From Larus michahellis (lineage: Eukaryota > Chordata > Aves > Charadriiformes > Laridae), in the NCBI RefSeq assembly GCF_964199755.1, contig NC_133896.1, positions 97,588,200 through 97,652,199 of the forward strand: a stretch of 64,000 bases of DNA. The letters are read 5' to 3'. The first letter of the stretch is position 1. Each line of letters opens with the position of its first letter. A model generated the notes under the pieces. The model did not search any database and was not told where the DNA came from. It was given only the letters and a program-made list of their open reading frames with translations. Shown here one piece after another: positions 15,301 through 24,741 of this stretch. A program made the translations under genes and the position numbers.

Positions 15301-18300
15301 TTTCACTTATCTTAGTGACTTGGTTTTAAACTGTTACGGCTAGGCAGCCTTACTGAGATAAAATACTTGTGTGCTCTCTCTGACTTGGCAGAGAACAGCA
15401 GTGATGCGTTTGTAACAGTTTTGTGCCTCCGTATTTTGCTTGGTTGAATAATCTCTGTAGTAGAACGGTAAACTCATGAAATTTAAAATCCTAGCACATA
15501 GGATTTAGTGGGAACATTATTGAAAGAAGCCCCAAAAATGTGCCTGGGTCTGTGCACTGCTAGGTGATCTCTTTTCTCTCCTTTTTTTCTCTCCTTTTTT
15601 TCTCTCCTTTTTTTCTCTCCTTTTTTTCTCTCCTTTTTTTCTCTCCTTTTTTTCTCTCCTTTTTTTCTCTCCTTTTTTTCTCTCCTTTTTTTCTCTCCTT
15701 TTTTCCTCTCCTTTTTTCCTCTCCTTTTTTCCTCTCCTTTTTTCCTCTCCTTTTTTCCTCTCCTTTTTTCCTCTCCTTTTTTCCTCTCCTTTTTTCCTCT
15801 CCTTTTTTCCTCTCCTTTTTTCCTCTCCTTTTTTCCTCTCCTTTTTTCCTCTCCTTTTTTCCTCTCCTTTTTTCCTCTCCTTTTTTCCTCTCCTTTTTTC
15901 TTTTGGTGAAATTATCAGATATAATACAGTAGGCACAAGGTGCCTGGATTCACATATTACCAGGATGATCTTTCATGGATTATTGGGATTGTGTTCACCA
16001 GCACATTGGCATAATGCAGAGCTAGTGAGTCTGCTGGTGTTCTTCAAGCCAGCAGTACTGTCCTTTTCTTCCAGATGAAGAAGATGAGCATGAAGAGGAG
16101 AATGATGAAGAGTCCAGCTTGGGGATTGATGAAGAAAATTCTGGATCTGATGATGAAGTCTTTGATGACACTGTTTGCCCAAAGAGTACCTAAGCCATCA
16201 TTTCCTTGGGTTGACCAATTGTTTAGCTTTAGGGGCAATATTGGGTGTTTAAAAAGAAACCACTGAATTTTTCATTAGTCACTGCATGTTAGTGGCATTA
16301 AGGGCCAGATGTGTGTACCCCTCCTGAGTGCAGCATTTCTCTCCAGGAAATCTCAGTGAAAATAATGAAACCACTGGTAGTATAGGGTACCCTAATTAAG
16401 AAGTTTGGAAACATAAAACTTAGCAAAGCACTAAGAATTAATTATTTTGTGTAAAGACCCATTCACCATTTCACAGCCGTTTTCTGGAGAGAAAAGGCTC
16501 CTCTCAGGAGTGGAGCTGGAGCGAGGCCGTAGCTGCTCTCTGTAAACTTGCTGCCTGGCCTAGCTGCATCCCTGTCCAGGGAAGTTCTGCGGGGACCCTA
16601 CCATGCTGTTAAATTAAGCTCTTTGTTACCACCTCGTGGATTTATGCGGCAATTGTCTGTTGCTAGGCTGCTCTCTTACGGGTAGCTGTAAAGTTACGAG
16701 CTTTACTTCGCAAAATCCGCTTCATTCATTCATTCATTCAACAAAGGCAAGCATTCCCCTCGCCCCCCTCAGCTTTTCTTTTGCACGAGTTTAACTAGTT
16801 TAGGGTGTTGTTATTTTTAAAAAAAAAAAATCTTTGAGTGATATGTCAATGACCATGTAGCAACATTGCTTTATTTTCGATTAGACCTTACCAACAAATT
16901 ACCTTATCATATTTTTTATATTCGATTTTAATGCCATTTCCACAAATTGAATTTTTGATTAACTCCTCATTCATCTCCTTTTTCAATGAAATGGGAAGAA
17001 ATGAAGGTTTTTACTTTTTATTAAAAAGGTCCAAATTACTAATTTCATAGGGAAATTACATGTTGCATTACCCTCTTCATATTTGTCTCTTTATGTGCCA
17101 TGTGCTTTGCCTTTATTGGATTCTTTTTTTATTATACCCGCTGATTTGGGCATAATTATGCACTTGATTAGTATGACTGGAGTCACTGTGCTAGATAAAA
17201 ATTCACAGCTCTTCCTTACCATGAAACAGGTCCTGTGAGCCACAGCTTTGTTTAAAAAGAGAGCTATAAATGATCCCTACAGAAAATTCATCACTTACAG
17301 TGAAGGGTGCTATGGATAAACAACTACATGTTCACATAATTGAAGATTATACTGTAACCTGTATTAATTACTGGGACTGCGTTACTTAGAAAAGCTAACT
17401 TTTGAGCACTTGGCTTTGATGCATTTAGTCTTACTTCTGGAAACAAATTCTCTTGACTGAATGTAAAGAAAACGATCCATCCAAGACATTCACCCCCTCA
17501 TGGAGGAGCGTGGCCCATGTGGTTTAAGTTTGAGAAAGCTGTAGAGAACCAAGAGCATGGTCTTATTATGGGGAACGCTGGGCAGTGTGCACAGCAGGAG
17601 AAGCTACTAGCTCAAGCCTGTAACTACAGTACAGTCATAATGAAACTAAGCTATTCTTTGACTCTTTCCTTAGACTGCAATGAGGCACTCTTCCAAAACA
17701 CCATCCAGCTCCGGCAGAAGCGGTTAGACATTGAGAAAGCTTTAACAGAGGAGAAGAAACTTGCTGCTAACCTCAGAAAGAAATATAACACCTTGGCCAA
17801 AAAGGTATTGAAGTGTTTTCTTCTCAGCAAGCATCGTGTGGCTCCGTTACAGTGAAAATGTTGCGCTAGTGATTTTGACTAAGATTTAAAACCAAAATCC
17901 TAGGCCTTTGAGAGGCCTCAGTTTGGGTAGAGATATCTGTGGTAGCACAGAGACAGGAGGCAGCTCACCATGGGTCACCTGTCCTCCTGGAAAGGCTAAA
18001 TCCAAGTGGTCCAACCTTAGCTGCTATGAGGCTGGATCCAGGTTTTAGGTCCAGTTCCTTCCCAGCTGTCTAACCGTCATGCAGCAGCAGAAATGGGATT
18101 CTCTGGTTCAGCTGAAACACCTGGTGTAGTCTGGCCTATCCTCCATGCACGTGTACAGGGATGGAGAGATTAAAGAACACTTATCCTAACACAAATGCAG
18201 GTTAAAATAAATGCATAAAAATGCTATTCTTCCATCTCTTTCTTTTGCTTTTAGTTATTTCATTTTGCTCTTTGTCGTAGGAATCACTGAATAATCTCTC

Positions 18301-21300
18301 TTGGTGCAAGTTTTCCTTTTAGATTTTTTGAGCTCCTGCATTCGTCAAGACATTTGATTTATATTAATTCAAAAGTATCTTAATTTGAAGGGTTATCCGG
18401 GATAGAGTTCTGCCAAAATAACATTACGCAAGTCTTGCTTTTATTGTGTCTCAAAAATGTTCCATCAAATATGCTTAACTTACAGCATTTTTTGTTTAGT
18501 TTTTAAAGGCTTTCCTAAGTGCCAGCTGCCACATGTTCACCCTGGGGTCTGACATTTGAGTCTGAATTGTTTCTTTCTCATGCAGAACCAATAAGCATTT
18601 CCAGGCAAAACACAATAAAAAATATCTTGCTGGCTCGGTAGATCTAGAAGTGTTTTAGACACTAAACAAAGCAGCTGGCTCTTGGTACATACAGGGCTTC
18701 TCTACTGAGGAGACATTTATGAGTGTACGTGTGTACGGAGGTATTCAGGGTAGAATCTTGCTTGAATATGTAGATGATCCTTGTGTTTGCCTATGAAACT
18801 CATCTATCATAGCATGCAAAAAAAAAAAGCACACTTTTTTTCTATATTTCTTTCCCTTTGGATCAGGAACTCTAACATAGAACCTTGCTGCCTTATGTAT
18901 TTGAGTAGTACTGGATTTTTCTTTGTCCACAATTTGTCCTTCTGCAGGCAAAAGTAGTGGAAATCAGCCTGAACACCGCAGAGAGGGAACTGGAGACCTT
19001 TCAGTGGGAAAAGCAGCAGAAATTCAATGAGCTATATGTAGTTGTGCCTTTGAAACTCCACCAGGTAATTCAAGATGTTGTACATCTGCAGGTGCAGAAT
19101 GGCCTACGTACAGCTAAACAATGGTGTTACTGTTCTTTGGGGCCCTTAGTTCATGATTCACTGTACTCTCCTGGGAGTGAAGTGCCGTTAATTGAACTTC
19201 ATGCTGCTATTTTTTTTACTTCTCCTGTACTGACAGAAAACTTAAGGACAGGCAGGTTAGGTCATTGCTGAAACGTGCGTAGCCTAAAAGTGCTTTATAC
19301 ATTTGGCATGGGATTTTCCTTCAGGTCCATACCTACTGATATTCTCCTGGAAAAAAAAAATCCCCAAAAAACAAACCAAAAAAGCCCCCAAACTATTGAA
19401 ACTAATGGGAGTTTTGCTCAATTCAATAATGCTGGATTGAATGCACTGTATTCATCTACACAGCTGTTAGCACAGGGATGATAAGTAGAAAATTAGGAGG
19501 AAAACTCAAGACAATACTGTTATTTCCTCTGGGAAAATTGTCCTCAGAGAGAGAAGATAGGCCTCTGTCCGTTCCGGCTTACATACTTCTGAGTCAAGCT
19601 CTGCTCTCTCCATTTGTTCTGTCTCCCTTTGTTAAAAGGTTGGTAAGAAAGGTGGAAGAGTCTAAGGCCTGACTATGCAATCCTGCAGCTGCCAGATCAT
19701 TCAAAAGTGCGGTTGACAGGGAGACCCTTACTCCCTCGTTGTTCCCAGGTGCCATAGAATAGTAGACAGCTTTGTGTGTAGGCAGTCATCACAGCTCTAA
19801 GTAGTCTTTGGGCTTTGCTGAGTGGTAGTGATTCCCTGGCACTTACTATTACCTCACTCATTAGTTCTCTAACGCTACACATTTGTTATCCAGAGAGATC
19901 ACCAGCACTCTTAATAAGTAAAGTCAGCCTTGCTTGTGGCTGTTTCTTGTAGGTGAAGTACTTGGTTAATGGGGAGATGCCCAGTGACTTCTCCCAGGCT
20001 TTGGTATTTACCAACCAGGCCTTAGAGTATCTGCAGAAGAGAATTGTGGACCTACGTAATGAAAAGATAATGCAAAGAGAGATCTATAAGAAGGCCCAGG
20101 AGCAACATAAACGGCTTGTCCAAGACAAAAAGGAGATGGAGATAGAGATTCGACGTGAGTAACAGAGGGTCTGAACAACACAGCGTACTGATGCTCAGCC
20201 TGTCCCACTCACTGGGTGTGGGTAGCTCACCAGATGTCTGTCTTTACAGTCACACAGATGTCATGGCTGGTTACAGCAGAAAATAAAACAGAGCAGATCA
20301 AGTGGACTGTTTTGATGAAGTACTGGTAGTTCTCCAGCGCTGCAGAGTCATTAATTAGGCTGTGTGAAATAATTTGGGACCTTAGTATAAGGAGAGTTGA
20401 CTGAGATGAGACACTGGAAGTCAGGACACACGAGTGCTATTTCTGGCTGTAAACCAGAACTTCTAGGAAAAAAGTACTTTCCCTGAAGCTACATAAACTT
20501 TTTTGGCAATTTCCTCCTCTGTGTAACATAAGAAGAATGAACAAGCCCTGTTTGAAACATTTACTTTCCCAAGGACCAAACCCAAAGATGCGTCTAGCAC
20601 CACCAAACCTGTGGAGGCCCTATGTAGCCTTCGGTGTGGGAACAGCTTACTAAAACTGGATTAGAGTGTGGCTTAATGACCACATGGACATGGTCGTGGG
20701 CAAGGGCAAAAGGCAATACTCAGTTGTGAGATCCATGTAGTTTTGTGTGAATTATTGACTACAGAGCAAATACCAAATAGCTCAGACAAAAAGCTTGGGG
20801 GTAAGGCAGAAATTCTTATTAAGCAATGAAAGACACTGCTGCCATTTGTGCCATGTCCCTTCTGTTAGGACTGGAAGAGAAGTGCAATCATCTGATGATG
20901 AAGAAGTTTGGCCGGCTGGTTGATTTTGAAGCAGTTCAAGCACGCTCTGTTAACATATGCGTGGAAGAGTTGAAAGTGCAAATAATGGAGAAAGAATATG
21001 AGCACTCCCAGGAGCTCAAAGAGTGGGAGGTAAGGAGCAAGAAATGGAGGAAGACTTATACGACTTCTATGTTATGATGATCTGTACGGCTTCGTTCCCC
21101 TGGGGCTGAATAGTTACACTAAAATCTTTTGTGAACATGTTCATGTTTGTTTCTTTTCTTTTGTCATTAATAGACCTTGATGTCTAACTCCCATTTCCCA
21201 TCATCATTCCTACCTCTGCTCCAGTTGCTGACACACATCCTATTTTGTCATGGAGGTAGCTGATGATCTTTTTGTTTTACTTCCCTCAAATGCATCCTTC

Positions 21301-22790
21301 TGCTTCAGTCCCTACGCGAAGTTCTTCCTGAGTGCTTTCCTTTGGTTTTCAGCTGGCATTTGGCACCTACTGCCTCCTCCCTCCACCTTTGGTGACAAAC
21401 TATTTGAGTAGAGGGCAGCCCTGGCTCACGCCTGGGATGCTAGTCTGTGCAGTCTGAAAAGTTCGTGTCTCTATCTGGAGGGGCCCAAGGCTCAGCTGCT
21501 GTGGTGCAAGCAGGCAACGTGCTTATTCTGCCCTTACAGAAGGGCACATACAGAAGTACTACGTTCCTAATGGCTTTCTCTTTCCCACACTTTTGCCTAA
21601 CTGCTTTACCTCCTTAGGCATTTGCAATATTGAAAAAAAGAAAAACACGACGACACCAGGTTGCACTAAAGGTAGTGTGGGATCAGGTGGTGAATGCAGG
21701 ATCAGTCTGTTGTTTTCGTCTCTTGTGTGACACTTATGTTGTGCCTACCACTTCTTCTCCACTTTACACTTTTTGTCCTCTCTCATCCCAGCTCAACCTT
21801 TTATATCTTTCTAGGAAAGAATCTTAGACCTGCGGCAGAAGCTAATGAAGGTGACAAAGGAAAACACCAGCAAGCTGCAGCAGCTGAACCAGTTTTGCCT
21901 TGAAAAGCAGCAACTTGAAACTAAGCTGGCTTCGCTAAAGAATGATCTGGTAAGCCTTTTAGCTGCTGTACCACGTGCAGGTTTGGGACTGCAGAAAGGA
22001 GTAAGGGACCACCTGGCCCTTATCAGCTTTCTGGGCTCGCATCCTGCTCCGCAGTCAGCAGTTTGGGCTAATATTGCTTAGCAGCACAGGCTGAATGGCT
22101 GCTCCAGGTCTTGTAGAAAGGCAGATGAATGAGCTGATCCTGAAGTAGGCCATACCTTAGCTTCTCTTTAATTTCTTACTTAGCTGCTTTCTACTATTGA
22201 AACAAACTCATCTTAATTCTAATTAAAACATGCCTTGCAGCAAGTCAAAATTATTCCTTTGTTACATGGAAGCAGCGAAATGAATTAAAGTATTTCCTTT
22301 GCCCTGTATTAGGGAATAAGACAGCCACCTGCAACAGTCTGAGTCTAAGTTTGTGGTCCCTCCCTCTGACTTCCAAGTAGTTCTGACTGAGGAATGCAGA
22401 AGTCGTGAGGCTGTCCTGCCCCTTAGAAAGCTTCACTTTCCTGCTTGAAATAAATTTCCACCGTTCATTCTCCCATGTTTTATAGGAGCTATTTTTTTTC
22501 TCTCCTTATAGGGAGCAGACTTTCAGGGCCCCCGAACTACTGACATCAAAGAGAAGGCCAGGCTGGAGTCACGGCTCAAGCATATGGCTCATGACACAGC
22601 TCTCCTAAGAGAAGAAATCAATCTTCTAAGCAGAAAAGATGGGTGCTTAAGAGAAGAACTCGCTCTCCTTAGAAGAAAAGATGAGTGCCTCTTTCTTCAA
22701 CCTCCATCACCACAGGACTCTGAAACACCAACTGAATCATTCCCTGTTCTTACACCAAAAGCGGTAACTAACAGTCTAAGTCTCCCTTAA
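231..22790 (+). CDS. CFAP44: CFAP44 (WDR52), 3' two thirds of gene, spliced
   Basis: Cilia- and flagella-associated protein 44, partner of CFAP43 in the tether that holds inner dynein arm I1/f to the axonemal doublet microtubule; loss in people causes sperm flagellar defects (established knowledge). Eighteen exons are joined here: 231-376, 1250-1520, 3501-3556, 3993-4155, 4489-4619, 5569-5795, 6160-6331, 7317-7494, 10750-11253, 14027-14230, 14651-14846, 16075-16185, 17674-17804, 18948-19064, 19953-20154, 20869-21029, 21815-21949, 22512-22790. All junctions are AG/GT and the phase is kept throughout, giving 1127 residues to a TAA stop. Residues 1-139 are the end of the WD-repeat region; the rest is Lys/Glu-rich coiled coil with an acidic linker near residues 750-785. 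Diagnostic stretches such as [23 protein letters not shown] and [13 protein letters not shown] match mammalian CFAP44 as I remember it. The human protein is about 1850 residues, so the start lies left of the window. The gene converges on BOC. Confidence 0.96.
1250..1520 (+). CDS. CFAP44: CFAP44 window exon 2, last WD repeats
   Basis: Acceptor TTTAACAG, donor CCTAGG|GTAAGT. It encodes residues 49-139 with propeller-like strands ([17 protein letters not shown] and [19 protein letters not shown]), which look like the final WD repeat blades. It ends in phase 0. Confidence 0.93.
1521..3500 (+). other. CFAP44 intron without recognisable features
   Basis: AT-rich intron of about 2 kb. I see no repeat family, RNA gene or open frame of note; the short open frames in it are unremarkable. 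Confidence 0.6.
3501..3556 (+). CDS. CFAP44: CFAP44 window exon 3
   Basis: A short 56-nt exon between TTATTCCAG and AA|GTAAGA. It reads [18 protein letters not shown] and ends in phase 2. The acidic link between propeller and coiled coil matches the family. Confidence 0.9.
3993..4155 (+). CDS. CFAP44: CFAP44 window exon 4, start of coiled coil
   Basis: Acceptor GTTTTCAG, donor AGAGAG|GTACAT. It encodes about 54 residues of Lys/Glu-rich helix containing a run of five lysines (A11 in the DNA near 4050), then [16 protein letters not shown]. The homopolymer makes this exon prone to sequencing or replication frameshifts, but the frame is intact here. Confidence 0.92.
4489..4619 (+). CDS. CFAP44: CFAP44 window exon 5
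   Basis: Acceptor TTTCTGCAG, donor AATCA|GTAAGT, phase 2 end. It reads [15 protein letters not shown] and then [18 protein letters not shown], a charged helix. A second CAG at the acceptor could shift the start by one codon without changing the frame. Confidence 0.92.
5569..5795 (+). CDS. CFAP44: CFAP44 window exon 6
   Basis: Acceptor TGACTTTTCAG. The start [15 protein letters not shown] is characteristic of the family. I chose the donor TTTATCA|GTAATA because it is the only nearby GT that ends in phase 1, as the next exon requires; it is a weak donor, so the 3' edge is less certain than the 5' edge. Confidence 0.82.
6160..6331 (+). CDS. CFAP44: CFAP44 window exon 7
   Basis: Acceptor TACTTTTAG, donor GAATT|GTGAGT, phase 2 end. 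It encodes a charged helix including [20 protein letters not shown] and [14 protein letters not shown], which leads directly into the conserved [13 protein letters not shown] block of the next exon. Confidence 0.9.
7050..7138. repeat. A/C-rich low-complexity tract
   Basis: A T8/G5/A7 run followed by irregular AAACC and ACAAAA motifs in CFAP44 intron 7. Similar A/C-rich patches occur near 19345-19395, 52855-52935 and 61325-61360. Confidence 0.75.
7317..7494 (+). CDS. CFAP44: CFAP44 window exon 8, conserved block
   Basis: Acceptor ACCTGCCAG, donor GTGTTG|GTATGT, phase 0 end. It contains [18 protein letters not shown] followed by [15 protein letters not shown], one of the best conserved parts of the CFAP44 tail and the strongest single identification in the left half. 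Confidence 0.95.
8742..9640 (-). mobile_element. CR1 LINE, 5'-truncated, old copy
   Basis: Non-LTR retrotransposon of the CR1 family, inverted in CFAP44 intron 8. The + strand begins with the reversed CR1 3' end (CACAGAATCAC) and continues through the typical reversed C-terminal region of ORF2 (for example the complement of [14 protein letters not shown] near 9430-9480). Many substitutions and frame breaks show an old, dead copy. The 5' limit is uncertain and may run to about 9780. Confidence 0.88.
10750..11253 (+). CDS. CFAP44: CFAP44 window exon 9, largest exon
   Basis: A 504-nt exon, phase 0 to 0, acceptor CTTTGCAG and donor AAAAAG|GTAGGT. It begins [19 protein letters not shown], then [13 protein letters not shown], a proline-rich hinge ([19 protein letters not shown]) and [10 protein letters not shown] Lys/Glu helix closes the exon. 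Intron 7495-10749 upstream carries a CR1 copy. Confidence 0.95.
11600..12160 (+). mobile_element. Ancient CR1/L3-like LINE 3' remnant
   Basis: Highly decayed sequence with the recognisable order of an old amniote CR1 tail: GAAAAGGTACAAAAGAGAGT, a GGAAAAG..AGCTGAAAGG block, CTATAAAATTATGAATA, TTTGGAACTCA, and near 12095-12150 a segment like TTCTGCTATTGGCCA and CCCAGTACAGACAGCC. No open frame remains. This assignment is from memory of turtle and crocodile type CR1 consensus and needs a RepeatMasker comparison. Confidence 0.5.
12340..13760 (+). mobile_element. CR1 LINE, 5'-truncated with internal deletion
   Basis: Longest CR1 copy in the window, in CFAP44 intron 9 in the sense direction. It covers the reverse transcriptase end of ORF2 ([13 protein letters not shown] reads near 13213-13251) and ends with the CR1 terminal octamers at about 13745-13760. 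Stops and frameshifts are present. Around 13420-13450 the segment between the [13 protein letters not shown] part and the [14 protein letters not shown] part is missing, judged against the copy at 28452-29229. Confidence 0.9.
14027..14230 (+). CDS. CFAP44: CFAP44 window exon 10
   Basis: A 204-nt exon, phase 0 to 0, acceptor CACTCCAG and donor ATGCAA|GTAAGC. It reads [19 protein letters not shown] and ends [14 protein letters not shown], a heptad-like coiled coil. The CR1-rich intron 11254-14026 lies directly upstream. Confidence 0.95.
14651..14846 (+). CDS. CFAP44: CFAP44 window exon 11
   Basis: Acceptor TTTGTTTAG, donor GCAG|GTTGGA, phase 1 end. It contains [20 protein letters not shown], which closely resembles mammalian CFAP44, followed by a lysine-rich stretch before the acidic linker. 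Confidence 0.95.
15573..15903 (+). repeat. 13-bp polypyrimidine minisatellite, about 25 copies
   Basis: Tandem array of a 13-bp unit in CFAP44 intron 11. About the first ten copies are CTCTCCTTTTTTT and the remaining fifteen or so, from about 15705, are CTCTCCTTTTTTC. The + strand is pure pyrimidine and the - strand pure purine. The period of 13 leaves both strands open in one frame, so apparent proteins here are artefacts. Confidence 0.95.
16075..16185 (+). CDS. CFAP44: CFAP44 window exon 12, acidic linker
   Basis: A 111-nt exon, acceptor CTTCCAG and donor AAGA|GTACCT, phase 1 to 1. It is dominated by Asp/Glu with Ser (roughly residues 750-785 of the window protein), ending [13 protein letters not shown]. 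The in-frame TAA seen a few bases after the donor is intronic and is not the gene's stop. Confidence 0.93.
16460..16790. other. GC-richer patch in AT-rich intron, identity unknown
   Basis: Composition differs clearly from both flanks, which are AT-rich. It contains a TTAAATTAAGCTCTTTG box followed by TACCACC, which recalls the end of some avian ERVL-type LTRs, but I see neither a matching second LTR nor target-site duplications. It could equally be a diverged unrelated repeat. Confidence 0.3.
16722..16740 (+). repeat. (CATT)n microsatellite
   Basis: Short perfect tetranucleotide repeat of about five units in CFAP44 intron 12, at the right edge of a GC-richer patch. Confidence 0.85.
17674..17804 (+). 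CDS. CFAP44: CFAP44 window exon 13
   Basis: Acceptor CTTTCCTTAG, donor AAAAAG|GTATTG, phase 0 end. It completes an Asn codon, then reads [20 protein letters not shown] and a Lys-rich coiled coil. Confidence 0.94.
18948..19064 (+). CDS. CFAP44: CFAP44 window exon 14
   Basis: A 117-nt exon, phase 0 to 0, acceptor CTTCTGCAG and donor CACCAG|GTAATT. It contains [18 protein letters not shown] and [13 protein letters not shown], a highly conserved CFAP44 segment. Confidence 0.95.
19953..20154 (+). CDS. CFAP44: CFAP44 window exon 15
   Basis: Acceptor TTTCTTGTAG, donor CGAC|GTGAGT, phase 1 end. It reads [19 protein letters not shown], then a Lys/Glu/Gln helix ending KKEMEIEI. Confidence 0.94.
20869..21029 (+). 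CDS. CFAP44: CFAP44 window exon 16
   Basis: Acceptor CTTCTGTTAG, donor TGGGAG|GTAAGG, phase 0 end. It contains [20 protein letters not shown], conserved with mammals, followed by a coiled coil. Confidence 0.94.
21815..21949 (+). CDS. CFAP44: CFAP44 window exon 17
   Basis: A 135-nt exon, phase 0 to 0, acceptor TCTTTCTAG and donor GATCTG|GTAAGC. It reads [19 protein letters not shown] and then a Gln/Leu/Lys coiled coil. Confidence 0.93.
22512..22790 (+). CDS. CFAP44: CFAP44 terminal coding exon
   Basis: Acceptor TCCTTATAG; 92 codons to TAA at 22788-22790. It begins [19 protein letters not shown]. Positions 22605-22646 and 22647-22688 form a tandem pair of 42-nt units (34 of 42 bases alike), so a 14-residue heptad pair (LREE..LL.RKD.C) occurs twice. 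A Pro/Ser/Thr-rich tail follows. Confidence 0.9.
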   Translation, partial: GADFQGPRTTDIKEKARLESRLKHMAHDTALLREEINLLSRKDGCLREELALLRRKDECLFLQPPSPQDSETPTESFPVLTPKAVTNSLSLP

Positions 22791-22925
22791 AAATGGATAC
22801 GGTTAACTGTGGCAGTAGTTGTACCTGGAAGCGTGAAATTAATTGCTTTGGCTATACAGGGTTTTAGATGTAAAAGGTTATATTTGCTTTCCCTATCAAA
22901 ATATGACTGTAGTGACAGATACGGA

Positions 22926-22931
22926 ATTAAA
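22926..22931 (+). terminator. Candidate CFAP44 poly(A) signal ATTAAA
   Basis: ATTAAA lies 136 bases after the CFAP44 stop. About 45 bases further on begins a TG-rich stretch (22976-23016) that could serve as the GU-rich downstream element. Inference only; cDNA ends would decide. Confidence 0.4.
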
Positions 22932-24291
22932 AAGTACAAATACAACTAGTAAATGCTATTATCGATCCATTGCCCTGTGTGCATGTGTATGTGCATATGT
23001 GTATGTCTGTTCTTCAAACAAGTGGCTGTTGAAGTCTGGATACGAGTTCACGTGGGCAAATACAGCTTTGGTCCTTGTGGTCTCAAAAACGGTAAAAGAG
23101 GTCTGCCGTAAGGGTGTGTTTTGTTATTTATTGAAGATCCTAGCAGCAACGGCTCTTCTGTGGTAACTGAGCTAGTTAGAGTCAAGGGAAGCACCATCTG
23201 GAGAAAGCAAAGGGAATTTTGTCCTCAGCGCCTACAGCGCTCAGATGGGTATGGAGCCAATCAAGTATTTTCCCGCTTGCCTCTGCTCTGTAGCAGTGGA
23301 AAACTGCGCTGCAGTGCAGTTGGTATTTACATTTACATGCAGTTTGGTATTACGTGCTATTTACCTGGCAGGAGGAGGGTATGGCAAATGCAAAGTCAGC
23401 CTGTAATTCCACTGCCTTGCACCTGCCTGACCAGAGTGAGAGAGCCCAGGCTCCGTATGATTTCAGGTTTTACCCTTTTTTGCCTCTGGTATTCGGTATG
23501 GTGGCAGCACACAATCATTTACAGCACTTACCCTGGCTTACTGTGAAAACTTCCTTCATCCCCAAAGCGGAGGGGTTGTGTTGCACTGTTCTTCCAGTGC
23601 AAAAAGGGTACATGGGGAAGTTTGGGGTTTGTTGCTAATTTTTAACTACACAGATTGAACAACATGCAGCCGTACTTGCTGTTCCTCCCCACTCCCTGCC
23701 TTTTGCCACTGGTCTTTGCTCCTCTGTCTGGTGTACACTCAGACAGGATCCAACCAGATCCCAGTCAGGAACAAGACCTGGTGCAAGAACATTGATTCAG
23801 CACAACTGAATGAACGGTACACGTGCAGCCTGCCTTTACAGCGTGTCCCTATGAAGGTGCTCAGCATCTCCTGCTTTATTAAGGGAAAAAAACCTCACCC
23901 TTAACCACAGGCCTGGATGCTGAAAAAAACCACAGGATGTGGGGTGGGGGATAAGGAAAAAAAATTTGCAGCGATTTGGGTGTCCATCTGCCTCCCCCCA
24001 CCATCACCAAACTCATGCAGCTGTCCTGGGAGATAAATGAAAATTTTCTCTAGCTGTGCTCCTCACCAGAAGTTTTATCTCACTTAAGTGGCACAGGTAG
24101 CGGCTGTCCCTCTTCTCCTGAGCTCAGCATTAAGCAGATTCATGTTGGTGGCTTTTTGGAAAACTAGAACTGCAGGAAAATGTCACATTCTCCCAGGTGT
24201 CCTGCTTGCTGTATGTCTGCAAGTAAAAAAAGAGTAGGTTCATTCTGTGGGAGGATTTAGCATACAGCCAGCCACAGAAAAGACTAAAGCC

Positions 24292-24297
24292 TTTATT
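24292..24297 (-). terminator. Candidate BOC poly(A) signal AATAAA
   Basis: TTTATT on the + strand is AATAAA on the - strand, about 500 bases past the BOC stop. A second - strand AATAAA at 23875-23880 would give a 3' UTR of about 0.9 kb. Confidence 0.4.
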
Positions 24298-24735
24298 TTA
24301 GATGTTAAAGCGTGGGTTTGTCTTTACAGATACGCGGCTGCAGATGGCGTGTATGTGAAGAGTTGTTTAAGTTGATTAGGCAGAGTGCATAACTCCAGTC
24401 CATTCACAGGAGTGTGTTCCTGGGACAAACCTTCCTGGGGGGGAGAGGAAAGGACCTTTTCGACAGCGTTATCTTTCGTGAAGCCCTCACTGCAAGAGGG
24501 TGCTAGATTTTGGTGGTGGCAGCTCTGTTTGCACCCATGTCCTGCGACGTCTCTTGTGCTGCTCGTTCAATCTTGTGCTCTGATGAACAGCCCAGTATCA
24601 CGGATAGCTGCTGCCTTCTTTCTTGGGCCCTCCTGTGACCTTGCTGAGGATGCCTTCTGTCTCCATAGCATTATAAAAGGCACATATACATCTATATACA
24701 AGTGCATAAATATATAAATAGGGGTGTTATACAAA

Positions 24736-24741
24736 AATAAA
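24736..24741 (+). terminator. Distal + strand AATAAA inside BOC 3' end
   Basis: AATAAA on the + strand only 56 bases from the BOC stop codon. If CFAP44 transcripts used it, they would run antisense through the whole BOC 3' UTR. The position alone is not proof of use. Confidence 0.25.

Noticed and set aside
15517..15936. Open frames of 139 (-) and 122 (+) codons with KKGEEKRR or [11 protein letters not shown] repeats
   Set aside because: Both are translations of the 13-bp minisatellite. A 13-bp unit read in triplets repeats every 13 codons and stays open by composition alone.
16186..16192. In-frame TAA just after CFAP44 exon 12 as the end of the gene
   Set aside because: It follows the donor GTACCT. 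The reading frame continues with correct phase into 17674-17804, which encodes the conserved continuation.
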